A stretch of DNA of 64,000 bases from Neocallimastix lanati (nom. inval.). Lineage: Eukaryota; Neocallimastigomycota; Neocallimastigomycetes; Neocallimastigales; Neocallimastigaceae. Where the stretch lies: contig JACVTC010000002.1 of NCBI GenBank assembly GCA_016946835.1, positions 646,001 to 710,000 on the forward strand. The letters are read 5' to 3'. The position numbers and the translations under genes are program-made. Under the pieces are notes generated by a model. It had not been told where the DNA came from. It saw nothing but the letters and a program-made list of their open reading frames with translations, and ran no database searches. This document shows, one piece after another, positions 54,025 to 64,000 of this stretch; within the stretch, counting starts at the first letter, position 1; every line of letters begins with the position of its first letter.

Positions 54025-54621
54025 TTGTTACATCATCATGTTAATAAGCTTAACACCTTTTGGTCTCTTCTTATTTGGACAATTAAATTTTAAATGTGCA
54101 GGTTTTCCACAAATGAAGCACAGGCTTTTTCTTCTTTTATCGGAATTATTCTCTTTATGTTCCTCGTAGTTCTTTTCGTGTGTTCGAAAGTATCTTATAT
54201 TTCTTTGTCCTTTACTAATTCTAAAAAGGTCTACATCCATAGGATCATCATTATTATAATTCCTCCTATCTTGATGCGTCAATTAATATTCCTTGATATC
54301 GTGTCTTTTAATTAAACTTTCTATATTAACAATATCTCTGAACAAAGCATTTAAATAATTGGGGTTTGGGTTAACTAAGACTAAATGTTCACTCATTTTT
54401 GGATGTAAGCTTCTAATGAACTTATAGATTTTTGCAGCATCACTAAAGTTTGAATATTGACTAACTTTTTGAAAGGCAGTAATATAATTAACAACTTGGC
54501 CATATTTGAATTGATGAATACTGCAGAATTTAGCATTCGCAACAACAGCTTCAACATCTGGATCACCAATATTTCTTTTTAATTCGGCTACAAATTGTTC
54601 TAAATTATGTAAAATGGGATT
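54025..54621 (-). pseudogene. Gypsy gag, C-terminal part with zinc knuckle
   Basis: Minus-strand gag: LKRNIGDPDVEAVVANAKFC, AFQKVSQYSNFSDAAKIYKF, IRSLHPKMSEHLVLVNPNPN, then 54282-54028 with NNDDPMDVDLFRISKGQ, and the CCHC nucleocapsid knuckle CFICGKPAHLKFNCPNKK. One in-frame stop lies at about 54290. The N-terminal part of the same gag lies at 56075-56330, beyond the solo LTR insertion. Confidence 0.85.
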
Positions 54622-54626
54622 ATTAT

Positions 54627-56071
54627 TGTAAAGATATCTTTATATCTTTAATAAATTTATGTAATTCATTATTACATTAATTTATGTATGAAATTTTTTC
54701 CACGATATCTTGAATAAAATTATGTAATTTACATTAATTTATGAATTAAAGCATATTTCAATAAATTTATGTAAACGAAAAATCATACATCAAATTTAGG
54801 TACATGAATTAAATACTTTAAATAATTATTTCTCCTTAAATTAATAATTGAAATTTAAAATTATAAATTAGAACTTAAATTATTTAAATTTATATTTATT
54901 AAATATGTAAAGATGTGATTATCCCAATCACATTTTAAATTAAAAATTTTTCATGTGTAATTCAAAAATGTAAATTATTCTTTGATTTATAAAATAATAA
55001 ACAAAGTAAATAAATCATATGAACTAAATTTTTGAATTATATTCTTTAAGCCACAAGATAAATTTTTAATGTAATAATTTTTATAAATTTTAATTCTGAG
55101 AAAATTATTGTTGTAAAATAATTTAAATGAATTAATTAAAGTTTAAAACAAAATAAATTAATAATTTATTTTGTGAAAATTAAGTTTCAAAATTTAATCA
55201 TGACTCCTTTAACATTGTTTTTAAATCGAAAATAAATAAAGACTTTACTTATAATATTAAAATAATAAATAGATAATAAATGTACTTAATTTTAATTATT
55301 TAGTATTTAGTTTAATTAATAATTATATTTTTCTAAATTTAGTTATAGTTTATAAATTTATTATTTAATAAAATTCATTAGGATAGTTTTATATTAAAAT
55401 ATATGTAATTTAAATAAAATAATATATTATCAATGTATTTAGGAAAAGTATAAATAGAAGATACTTTTCACATTTTTTCTCGATGTAATTGTTATTTTTA
55501 ACAAATAACTATTAAATATTAATATAATATATTTTAAAAAAAAAAATTTTTAATAAAATAAAATTTATTGTATTTTGTTATTGTAATCTATTTTTGTGTT
55601 TTCTTTTACAAATATGAAATTAAATAATTTAGTCACAAAAATTCGCCAAATCTGTTATTGTTAAATTTTTTATTTATTTAAATAGTATAGTTTAATATTA
55701 TTAATAGTTTTTAGTATAATTTTAAATTAGTTAAAATATTTAAATAGTTATAATAAAAAAATTATACTATAATTAGTTTTAGTTTAAATATTTTATTATT
55801 TTATAAAATTAACTATTATTAATATTTAAATTGAATATATGTAAATTAAATTAATATATTAGAATATAATTAAGAAAAAATATAAATATTGTAAATTTTC
55901 TTTAATTGAAAAAATGTAATTGTTATTTTTTTATAATTTGATAGTTCATAACATAATAAGAACTATTTAATAAAAGATTTTTAATAAACCAATTATTTTT
56001 AATAAAAAGAATTTATTTTATAATAGTGTTTTTGTATTATTATAATCTGTTTTAACATAAAACACTTTATA
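54627..56071 (+). mobile_element. Solo LTR A inserted in gypsy gag, itself interrupted
   Basis: Starts TGTAAAGATATCTTTATATC at 54627 and ends CACTTTATA at 56071. The 5-bp direct repeat ATTAT flanks it (54622-54626 and 56072-56076). Without the nested LTR B its length is about 736 bp. It is in plus orientation, opposite to the gypsy gag it splits. Removing it lines up the two gag halves in one frame, which supports the boundaries. The terminal CA has become TA. Confidence 0.82.
54906..55610 (+). mobile_element. Solo LTR B nested in LTR A
   Basis: 705 bp, from TGTAAAGATGTGATTATCCC at 54906 to GTTTTCTTTTACA ending at 55610, with canonical TG...CA ends. The 4-bp direct repeat AATA is present at 54902-54905 and 55611-55614. 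Same family as LTR A, and homologous to the LTR pieces at 47886 and 48485. No internal region remains, as after LTR-LTR recombination. Confidence 0.8.
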
Positions 56072-56074
56072 ATT

Positions 56075-56330
56075 ATTTCTTCTTAAGCAAAATGCCCAGT
56101 TTAATACCTTTCCAGTTAAATAGGACATAATAAAGTTTACCCTAGCCGCTTCGTTAGTAAATCGTTGAGGATTGGCATCAACTGCCAATTTGATTCTCGT
56201 AAGAAAGCCATCTAATTCTCTCGTATTTGAATGTAGGAAGGTCGTTAATTATCTTAGGCTGAGGTACTTGATTTACCTGCTGTTGCTGGTTCATGTGTTT
56301 TTCCAAATTTAGATTTTGAAAAATTATGTT
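56075..56330 (-). pseudogene. Gypsy gag, N-terminal part
   Basis: Minus-strand reading gives MNQQQQVNQVPQPKIINDLP, NTRELDGFLTRIKLAVDANP and QRFTNEAARVNFIMSYLTGK, then VLNWA, a typical gypsy gag capsid start with one frame shift near 56230. It runs straight into the LTR A junction. Confidence 0.8.
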
Positions 56331-56864
56331 CTTCCAATTTGAATTACCGAATAAGAATTATCACTTAAATGTATGTTTTCCTTTATTTCCTTGAAGCTAT
56401 CTGTTTAATAATTCTTTTATTAACCGATCTATAGACTTTATAATTTTTTTTAATTAATTATTTTAATTATTATAATTTATAATTGTTGCTATAAAGTCGT
56501 CAGCTCTCTATCCAATTTAAAGGGTGTGCGACGAGTAAGCAGCACAAACATAAAATAATAACAATATAATTAATTATTTTGTAGATATATCTATCCAAAA
56601 TGGTTCATTTGGTTAAAAAGTATCCAAGAAACAAGCTACTATTTTATAATGGTATAAGGTATTATGATCACAAAATATTAATAAAATGCGGAGGTTAAAA
56701 AAAATTACAATAATCCACAATAATAAATTCAAAAAATCACTGTAGTAAAATCCAAAAAATCACAGTAATGACTATTTAGTTACTTATAACGTGTTTTAAT
56801 ATTTATTTTGAGGTATTAGTTATTGTAAAAGGTTTGTAATCTGTTTTATTACAAGTCTTTTACA
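56331..56864 (-). mobile_element. Probable 5' leader/LTR remnant of the gypsy element
   Basis: Lies between the gag start and the point where copia homology resumes. On minus its outer end reads TGTAAAAGACTTGTAATAAA, which resembles the family LTR start. 56824-56864 is also a perfect-ended hairpin (TGTAAAAG ... CTTTTACA). A GC-richer patch at 56505-56545 may hold the primer-binding region, but no tRNA match can be named. Confidence 0.45.
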
Positions 56865-57320
56865 GTTAGTAAAACTTCCAGAAAATCAGATAATCCTACA
56901 TATGAAGACTGGTATAACGTGTTAAAAATATTCAAATATTTAAAAGGTAATTCCAATTATGATATAAAATTCACATTAATAATTTAAATTTCAATGTTTA
57001 GGTAGATACTGATTTATGTGGTAATAAAGAAACGAGGAGGTCAACTACTGGATTCATAATGCTAATGAATTCTACATCTACTAGTTGATATTCTAAACTC
57101 CATAGTGTTTCAGTTTCTATTGCTGAAAGTGAGTATTACGAAATTCATGAATGTGCAAACCATTGCCTCTGATTCAGAAATGTGTTTAAAGAGCTTGGAC
57201 TTAAACAGAATACCATTGCAATAAATACTGACAATAAAGCTGTGATTTACAATTGTGAGAATGAAACCATCAATCCAAAATCCAAACACATTGACCTACG
57301 ATCAATATTAAAGAAACAAC
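56865..57320 (+). pseudogene. Ty1/copia RNase H relic, right half of split element
   Basis: Copia pol resumes: SDNPTYEDWYNVLKIFKYLK, GNSNYDIKF, then DTDLCGNKETRRSTTGFIML, SVSIAESEYYEIHECANHC and NTDNKAVIYNCENETINPKS, ending KHIDLR. This is the copia RNase H with its DTD/AGD-type block and SESEYYA-like block, in the same orientation as 49350-50237. About 60 residues expected between the halves are missing, in addition to the gypsy insertion. Confidence 0.82.
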
Positions 57321-58340
57321 TCAGGCCAAACATCAAACAATAATGAATACGAAGACAAAATGGACATCGATAATATCGAACGCCATTGTATTAATTACGT
57401 TCCTAATGAAATTAATTTTAACAAACAAACATAATTCTGAGTTATTTGTGGCAACCAAGGTCATTTTGCCAAAGATTGCTACTTTAACCCTTGTGGAACA
57501 AACAGAAATAATCTAATAAAAAAAAATAATAACAAAAATAAAAATTACAAAAATACCCGAAATAATAACAAAAGAAGATCAAATTACTAAAGGAGAAGTA
57601 ATAACAATTCTATTAATAATTTCGAATATTTTGAAGAAAAGGAGTTTACTCCATGTTATGAAGAAATTAATTCTATGCATAGTGAATTCATTGATAGTGT
57701 AGAACATGAAAATTCTGACGCCACACCAGAGCACATGACTTTAAATGATAATGTATTTAATGAAAACACATGATAAATGTATTAGAAGAAAAGAAGGAAG
57801 ATTCCTTTTTCATAGCCGAGATAAAGAAAGTTTTATCAAAAATTAATATTCAAGAATCATACAATAATAATAATAGCTCATAATATACACAACTTCATCC
57901 AAGAATATATTATGGACCTATGATACTGGTTCCAGCGAACATATTAAAAACGATATTTCTATACTAAAATATTTTACAAGAACTAACATTACTATGAAAT
58001 ATGCGAATAAATCTACATGGTCTTTCGAAGGGTTAGGAAGATTAAACTGATATATTAATCTATCCAAAATCACACTTGAAAAGATTTTCTACTCCAAAAA
58101 TGTAAACAAAAGTCTTATTGGAGGCATAAAGCTTGCAAAAGAAGACTATAACGCCAAAATATCTTTCAAAAATGATAATATATTCTTCAATCTTATCAAA
58201 GATGAAAATATTATTGGAGAATTTGCCACAAATAAAAATTACTCATTTATTATTACTTCCACCTTATATAATGAAATTGACATAAACTCTACAGAACTAG
58301 ACGATCAATCAATATTGTGAAAATTATTTAATATTAAATG
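57321..58340 (+). pseudogene. Second copia fragment: gag end, zinc knuckle and protease
   Basis: Right after pol's HIDLR the sequence turns into gag: NNNEYEDKMDIDNIERHCIN, then a CCHC knuckle (CGNQGHFAKDC; its first Cys is a stop codon) at ~57446-57485, and an Asn/Lys/Arg-rich linker. The aspartic-protease motif WTYDTGSSEHIKND is near 57912-57950. Then a preintegrase segment follows (NKSLIGGIKLAKEDYNAKIS, IGEFATNKNYSFIITSTLYN) to ~58340. Frames break several times. Gag after RNase H is the wrong order for one element, so two copies have been fused without an LTR between them. Confidence 0.78.
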
Positions 58341-59230
58341 AAAAATTTAATATTAATAATACAGATCAATATAAAATATCTAATTTAAAAAATATTAATG
58401 ATTTTTATAACTTTAAAAAATTCTCTAATATGAACTGTGATTTCCCATTTTTGCTTAAGGGTTTAATAAATAATTACCTTAATTAAAGTAAAATTTATAA
58501 TTTTATTAATAATAATAAATAAAATATAAAATTATTATACATGTAATCTATTTAATAAAATTTAGTATTATTATTTTATTATATAAATATTAAAAAATAT
58601 TTATTAATATAATTAATATATAAAATATAAAGATTTCAGTATCACTGAAATTACAAACAATATTAATTATGAGTTTAAAAATTTATTAAATTTATAATTT
58701 TATCATTAATACATCATTATCTAATATTAATTATCCATTTCTTTTTTATTTAGGATTCAGAATATAACAGAATCAATAATTATTTAATTATTTTATTATT
58801 TTTAAGTTTTATTATTTAGTTAAATTTTTCTATAAACCTATAAAACAAAAATCTAATGGTACAGTCTTGAAGAGTTTTAATAATAAAATAATATATTCTA
58901 ATAACTAAAGAAAATTTTATTATTCTATTTTATTATTCTATTTTATTATTCTAATTTATTATTCTAATTTATTATTCTAATTTAAAATTCTAAATATTAA
59001 ATAATTTAACTAAACTAAAATAACTAAAAATAATTTCAAACCTAATCTAAATAATCTAATTATTCAACAATAATTATTAACTCTAAACATTAAATACTAA
59101 AATCTTAAAACACTTAAAAACAACACTCAAATTATTTTTAATTTAACTTTATTTAAAATAAGCTATTTTATTTTTACTATTTAATCTATTCTAATTTTAT
59201 GTTCTAATTATTGATAGTATTTAAAGCTAA
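58341..59230. other. AT-rich spacer between retroelement relics
   Basis: No protein motif read. Contains TTTTATTATTCTA/TTTATTATTCTAA short repeats at 58918-58980 and TCTAA-rich sequence to 59110. Possibly eroded LTR, not proven. Confidence 0.4.
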
Positions 59231-59234
59231 TGAA

Positions 59235-59575
59235 TTAGATAGTGTAATAAACGATTTAATGGATCAGGAATTCTTGTTTGTTTGGGTTATGAGCAAATGA
59301 TAAATCAAATAAATGAGGAATATTTTTGATGTAAAGGAGAATGGGTTTATATATATGTATCACGTGAGATCTTCAAAAATGGAAGAATTCATGGAGGTGT
59401 AGTGTATAATAGATATAGTGAAAGACCCTACAACGACAAAAAGACAAAGCAACAACAACACTCGGATAATGAGGAAATCAATGGACAAGAAGAAGAGTTT
59501 GAAAGATATATGGATATCAACAGTAATGCTCTAAATATGAATTATAATGATGAAAGGGAAAAAGGCCAATAATCA
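59235..59575 (+). pseudogene. Unidentified degenerate coding segment
   Basis: One frame reads almost open for ~110 codons with one TGA: NGSGILVCLGYEQMINQINE, then after TGA CKGEWVYIYVSREIFKNGRI, HGGVVYNRYSERPYNDKKTK and a Gln/Glu/Asn-rich acidic tail. Base composition is clearly richer in G and C than its surroundings, as in coding regions here. I do not recognise the protein; a copia linker region is possible because copia RT follows. Confidence 0.45.
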
Positions 59576-59599
59576 CAAATTTTTCAACATATTATAATT

Positions 59600-59935
59600 T
59601 TGATATGAACTAGTTAGACATTAAAGCAGCATACTTATATATATTTTAATCCCTAATGGTTTTGAAATTCTGTTAAACAAGACAATATATGGTATGAAAT
59701 ATGCAGGAAGAATGTGGATTAATAAAATAAATAATATTTATTTATTATAATATTGAATAATATTGAATTATTTTATTTATGTCAGCAATATATGTTAATG
59801 ATATAATTATATCAGAAAAGAAAAATAAATATTCTGTAGTCGTTTAACTTAAATCCCAAAATATTTATTAAGATGAGTTATCAGTAGGACATATTTACAT
59901 AATATAAAATTTATTTTATATGTTTGTATAGAATT
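59600..59935 (+). pseudogene. Third copia fragment: reverse transcriptase
   Basis: LDIKAAYLYIYFN, GFEI, LNKTIYGMKYAGRMWINKIN, and at ~59780 SAIYVNDIIISEKKNKYS. This last is the YVDD catalytic block with the first Asp changed to Asn (YVND). Stops and shifts throughout. Confidence 0.7.
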
Positions 59936-60788
59936 TATGATATTACATAAATCTATTTTATATCACATTATTTTTTGATCAGCTTATAAATCATAAGATA
60001 ATTAATCTAGTGATAATTTAATACTTAATTAATTTATTTTTATATAATTTTGTAATGATGTAACGATTATCAAAATAATTTATTAATAATTAAAGTTTGA
60101 ATTGCTCACATATTTAATTAATTATTTTGATAATTAAATTCATTTAAATTAAAAAAAAAAAATAAAAAATAAAAAATAAAAAGAAATTTCCTAAAAAATA
60201 AGTTTACTGATAAAAATAAAATAAAAACTTTTGTTTTGAAAAAAAAAAATATATATATATATATATATAATAGTAATAGTAATAGTAATAATAATAATAA
60301 AAGTAATATTTTTTTAAAAAAAGGATTAATAATTATTATTTAATAAATAAGTGAAAAATTAATTATAATAATAATAATTATTGTAATTGATAACGGTATA
60401 ATATATTAATTAATATTATAATGTTATACTAAAGTTGTAGTTAAATTCTAACTTTTAAGAAAGAACTATTTTACAACTTATATTAAAATTAATTACTACA
60501 ATAAATAATTAATATAGAAAGTAAATATAAAATAAATTTTTACACAATTAATTTATCTTATATTTTTGTATTTAAACACTTTATAATTTATAAGTTTTCA
60601 TATATTAACCACTGTTAATATATGTTATTAAAAACACATTTTTATTACAATATTTTCCGTCTTTTACAAAAAAAGAGACCATTTCAAATAATAAGTATAA
60701 ATGTAAAATTTATATATTGTTTGATCACGTGTATATTCTATTAATATTAAATTATAAAATTATTAAATTATAAAAATTCTTTATCAGG

Positions 60789-60824
<36 letters not shown>

Positions 60825-60989
60825 TAATAAAAAGAATTTTAAATAAAAAGATTTAATTTTTATTTAAAATATTAAATTTAAATTTAAATTTAAAATAAAA
60901 TAAAAAGTAAATAATTTGGCTGAATATACCAAAAAAAAAAAAAAAAGAAAAATAACAAAGATAAAAAAATTAAATAAAATTAAAACAAA
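59936..60989. other. AT-rich spacer
   Basis: No gene seen. Has an AT repeat at 60250-60270, AGTAAT repeats at 60270-60300 and an ATA microsatellite at 60790-60825. Confidence 0.5.
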
Positions 60990-61654
60990 ATGGAGGGTGT
61001 TACTAATGAAAAAGACCAAGAATTAATAGCTTTTATTACATCCAGAACAGAATCTTACAGAAAGACCAACTCAAAAGTCTAATGAAAATAAAAAAAATTA
61101 TTCTACTTCTCTTAATGATTGACGGTTCTAAAAAGAAGGATGGTATTATTTCATGTTTAATTAAATCACTTAATGGTTTCTTTAAGCAATTTATTTAACC
61201 AAAAGTTTATACAAGGGGTATAATTACTGGAGTAGTTTTAAATGCTATTGGATTTGTTGGCTATATGACTTCAAAAAATAATGAAGCCAATGATATTGTG
61301 AAAGAGATGGATAAATCTAATCCAGTAAGTTTATTTGTTATTTCTAATATTGCTGGTCCTTTAATAGAAGAATTAGTATATAGAAAAGCTATTTATGGTT
61401 CAATTAAAAAGAATTCAAAATCCATAGTTTATGGGGTATCTTCAATTTTATTTGCTTTCGAACATTTTGGCTTCAATTTCAATACTCTTTTAGAGAAACT
61501 TCAAAGTAATGTTATGGATTTTCCAATGTATTTTTTTGTAGATTGTATTCGTATTTACAATTATGAATCTACAGGATATCTTTTATCAAGTATTATTGCT
61601 CATAGCTTAAATAATTATATTATTGCAGTTCTTAGGTACTTTGATCTTATCTAA
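60990..61654 (+). pseudogene. CPBP-family intramembrane protease gene, N-terminal part broken
   Basis: The open 129-aa C-terminal part (61265-61654) carries the three CPBP (CAAX protease/bacteriocin-processing) motifs: EELVYR (EExxxR), FAFEH (FxxxH) and HSLNN (HxxxN), within hydrophobic helices. The family acts as membrane metalloproteases on prenylated or other membrane substrates. Upstream, homologous-looking coding extends to an ATG at 60990 (MEGVTNEKDQELIAFI) but needs frame changes near 61075 and 61200 and crosses stops; the segment just before the ORF reads PKVYTRGIITGVVLNAIGFV in frame, directly preceded by TAA at 61196. A shortened protein from the ATG at 61265 is possible but would lack its first helices. 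An undetected intron is an alternative to frameshifts, but no good GT-AG pair restores one frame. Confidence 0.7.
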
Positions 61655-61789
61655 ATATTAATATAAAGAAAATATATAAAATATATTATTACTATGAATA
61701 AAAAATTATTTTTTGATATAATAATTATTATTATAATAGCTTCTAAAAAAATTTATAATAAAAATTACATCTATTTAATGATTGGTAAA

Positions 61790-61829
<40 letters not shown>

Positions 61830-62700
61830 GAATAAATAAATAAATAAAATAAATAACATAAAATTAATAAAAACTTTTATATAGTTAATTGGAAATAAAA
61901 ATGTATAGAAATATTATATATATAGAAATTCTGAGGTAAATAATATAGATAATTAGAGAAATAAGAATATACAGATAAATTTTATATATATAATTTTCAA
62001 TATTATATTAATTTTAAGAAAATATAATTATATTATTCAATTATTTATTATTTATTTTTCAATTATTTAATTATTTATTATTATTTATTATTTATTATTT
62101 ATTATTTATTATTTATTATTTATTTATTTATTATTTATTATTTATTATTCATTTATTATTTATTATTTATTATTTATTATTCATTTATTATTTATTATTT
62201 ATTATTTATTATTCAATTATTATTTAATTATTTAATTATTTATTAGTTATTAGTTATTATTACTTATTTATTTATTAATTAATTAATTAATTATTTATTA
62301 TTTATTATTTATTATTCATTTATTTATTATTTTTTATTCAATTATTTATTACTTATTATTTATTATTTATTATTTATTATTCATTTATTATTTAATTATT
62401 TAATTATTATTATTCATTAGTTATTATTATTTATTTATTTATTAATTAATTAATTAATTAATTAATTATTTATTATTTATTTATTCAATTATTTATTCAA
62501 TTATTTATTCAATTATTTAATTAATTTTTTTTATTAAAAATTGAAATTAGAATAAAATAAAAATTAAATTTTAATTTTGATTTTTTTGATTTTTTTATAA
62601 TAATATTTTTATTTTTTTACAATTAATATATACATATATACATATATATTTAAATAATATTAATAATAATAGAAATTTTTTTTAGATAAAATAAATCACC
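61655..62700. repeat. AAT microsatellite and TTATTTA/TTCA tandem arrays
   Basis: AAT run at 61791-61829. From 62040 to 62525 there is a long mosaic of TTATTTATT and ATTCATTTATT units that recurs in blocks of about 50-60 bp. It resembles the heptamer part of the minisatellite at 1.7 kb but lacks its CTCTTTTT block. No gene. Confidence 0.7.
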
Positions 62701-63324
62701 ATGGATTATTTTGTTGATAGTCTTTCCAATAAGTTTTATGAAGAGATACAAATAAATATTATGAAAGAGGCCTATAATGTTGTGATGGAATCTCTCACAA
62801 AAACAATGTCCACAAAAAATTTTGAAAAAGATAAAGAGTGTACGTTGAAACGACTTCATAAAACAATAGAAGTTATGCATAATCTGATGTTAGAACAACA
62901 TAAGGATTGGATAACAAAAGATGTACTTCAAAAAATAAAGTTTAAATTGCCAGATTCAAAGTCAGCTATAGGACAAATATTTTCTCAAACTAAATCGAAT
63001 ACTAAAATTAAAACAGTAAAAGATCCAGTGACCCAACCCGTTAAGATGGAAAAGATAGAATTTTCAAGGGAAATACCCAACTCCATTGAAATCCCTCAAA
63101 ATTTATTTAAAGAGAAACCTTTAAATTTAAAATATAATTATATTGAATATCATTTTTTTACAGTTAATATAGGTGAGGAAGGCAAAGAAATTTCATACTA
63201 TTTAACCTATGCTGAAAAAAATAAATATTCTAAACGTGAACTCATAGCAGTTTATAAAGGAAAGGAACAATTAAAAATAACTGACTTACCTCAAACCATA
63301 AAAACTAAATATAATTTTGAATAA
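62701..63324 (+). CDS. Hypothetical protein, 207 aa
   Basis: Intact ORF with an A-rich leader and ATGGAT start (ACC directly before ATG, a good eukaryotic context). Residues 1-95 are predicted mostly helical and charged (EEIQINIMKEAYNVVMESLT, KRLHKTIEVMHNLMLEQHKD). Residues 95-130 are a Lys/Thr/Pro linker. Residues 135-207 look beta-rich (YNYIEYHFFTVNIGEEGKEI, RELIAVYKGKEQLKITDLPQ). No signal peptide, membrane segment or known motif seen. I do not recognise the family. The balanced composition and lack of low complexity argue for a real gene. It has no close neighbour on the same strand except the broken protease 1 kb upstream. Confidence 0.7.
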   Translation: MDYFVDSLSNKFYEEIQINIMKEAYNVVMESLTKTMSTKNFEKDKECTLKRLHKTIEVMHNLMLEQHKDWITKDVLQKIKFKLPDSKSAIGQIFSQTKSNTKIKTVKDPVTQPVKMEKIEFSREIPNSIEIPQNLFKEKPLNLKYNYIEYHFFTVNIGEEGKEISYYLTYAEKNKYSKRELIAVYKGKEQLKITDLPQTIKTKYNFE

Positions 63325-63796
63325 ATTAAATGATTTATTATTATTATTATTTTATTTTTTTCTTTTCTTTGACTAATGAAAAAAAAAATATGAAGATATA
63401 TATAATATTTGGTATATATCATAGTGCAAAATAAATAAAATAAAAAAAAAAAAAAAAAATAAAATAAAAATAAAAAAATAATAAATAATAATATATATAT
63501 ATACAAATAAAAAGATTTTAAAATTTTATAAATAAAATTTTAAATAAATTAGAAGTTGATTTTTATTTGTATTTATTATTTATTATTTTATTATTTATTA
63601 TTTATTATTAAATAATATATTATATATTATATATTTAATTCTGTTTTATTGTAATCCTCATTTGTGTTAAATATTTAAATAGGTATCTATGTAATGAATA
63701 TTGATAAATAATATCTTTTATTTTATAATTATTTTATAATAAAAAAAATTAAAATAATAAAACAATAAGAGAATATCAATTTTTTTTTTTTTTTTT

Positions 63797-63863
<67 letters not shown>

Positions 63864-64000
63864 TTTTTTCCTTTTATCATAATTAAATTATTTCTCTCTT
63901 CCTCTTTTATATAAAAATAATTTTTATATTAAATATAAAAATTATTAACATTATCAATATGTTAAGTTTAACCTAGTGATATGTCAAGTAAGGAATATGG
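63325..64000. other. AT-rich spacer with TTTA microsatellite
   Basis: No gene seen. (TTTA)n at 63800-63866 follows a poly-T run. 63641-63675 (TTTTATTGTAATCCTCATTTG) faintly resembles the gypsy LTR end. The last ~40 bp (TTAAGTTTAACCTAGTGATA) are of mixed composition and may start another feature beyond the window. Confidence 0.5.

Overview
The window is extremely AT-rich eukaryotic DNA. It has long poly-A/T runs, AAT and TTTA microsatellites, Asn-rich proteins, GT-AG introns and several kinds of degraded retroelement. The best fit is an anaerobic gut fungus (Neocallimastigomycota). The base composition, Asn-rich ankyrin proteins, a zinc-knob-ended LINE, and Ty1/copia and chromodomain Ty3/gypsy relics point that way. 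A dictyostelid-type genome is the main alternative, and the assignment is inference rather than proof.

Layout. 0-1.1 kb: copia gag relic. 1.7-2.8 kb: minisatellite. 4.0-5.2 kb: intact coiled-coil protein gene. 6.6-8.7 kb: a truncated ORF, a gag relic and the 3' end of a LINE (all but the ORF on minus). 10.0-11.3 kb: four-exon EF-hand gene (minus). 12-18.7 kb: gene-free block with a 53-bp tandem array, a hairpin MITE and an inverted copy of the minisatellite. 18.7-22.6 kb: intronless ankyrin gene (1270 aa). 22.6-28.4 kb: simple-sequence desert. 28.4-32.9 kb: second intronless ankyrin gene (1516 aa). 35.2-40.2 kb: SEC23 on minus, which I resolved into 13 exons encoding 870 aa. 42.6-43.3 kb: 684-bp foldback element. 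43.7-60 kb: retrotransposon graveyard. 61.0-61.7 kb: broken CPBP intramembrane protease gene. 62.7-63.3 kb: intact unidentified 207-aa gene.

The graveyard is the most informative part. A plus-strand copia element is split by a minus-strand chromodomain gypsy element. The gag of that gypsy element is split by a solo LTR with a 5-bp target duplication, and that LTR is split by a second solo LTR of the same family. Next to it is a decayed subtilisin-type peptidase with a Cys-rich tail, interrupted by a 234-bp MITE with a 9-bp target duplication and by members of a second MITE family.

Five genes look functional: the coiled-coil gene, the EF-hand gene, two ankyrin genes and SEC23, plus the 207-aa ORF as a probable sixth. 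They do not form a pathway or cluster. I did not find convincing evidence of a new multi-gene system. The unusual content is structural: nested elements, foldback elements, tandem arrays and micro-exons.
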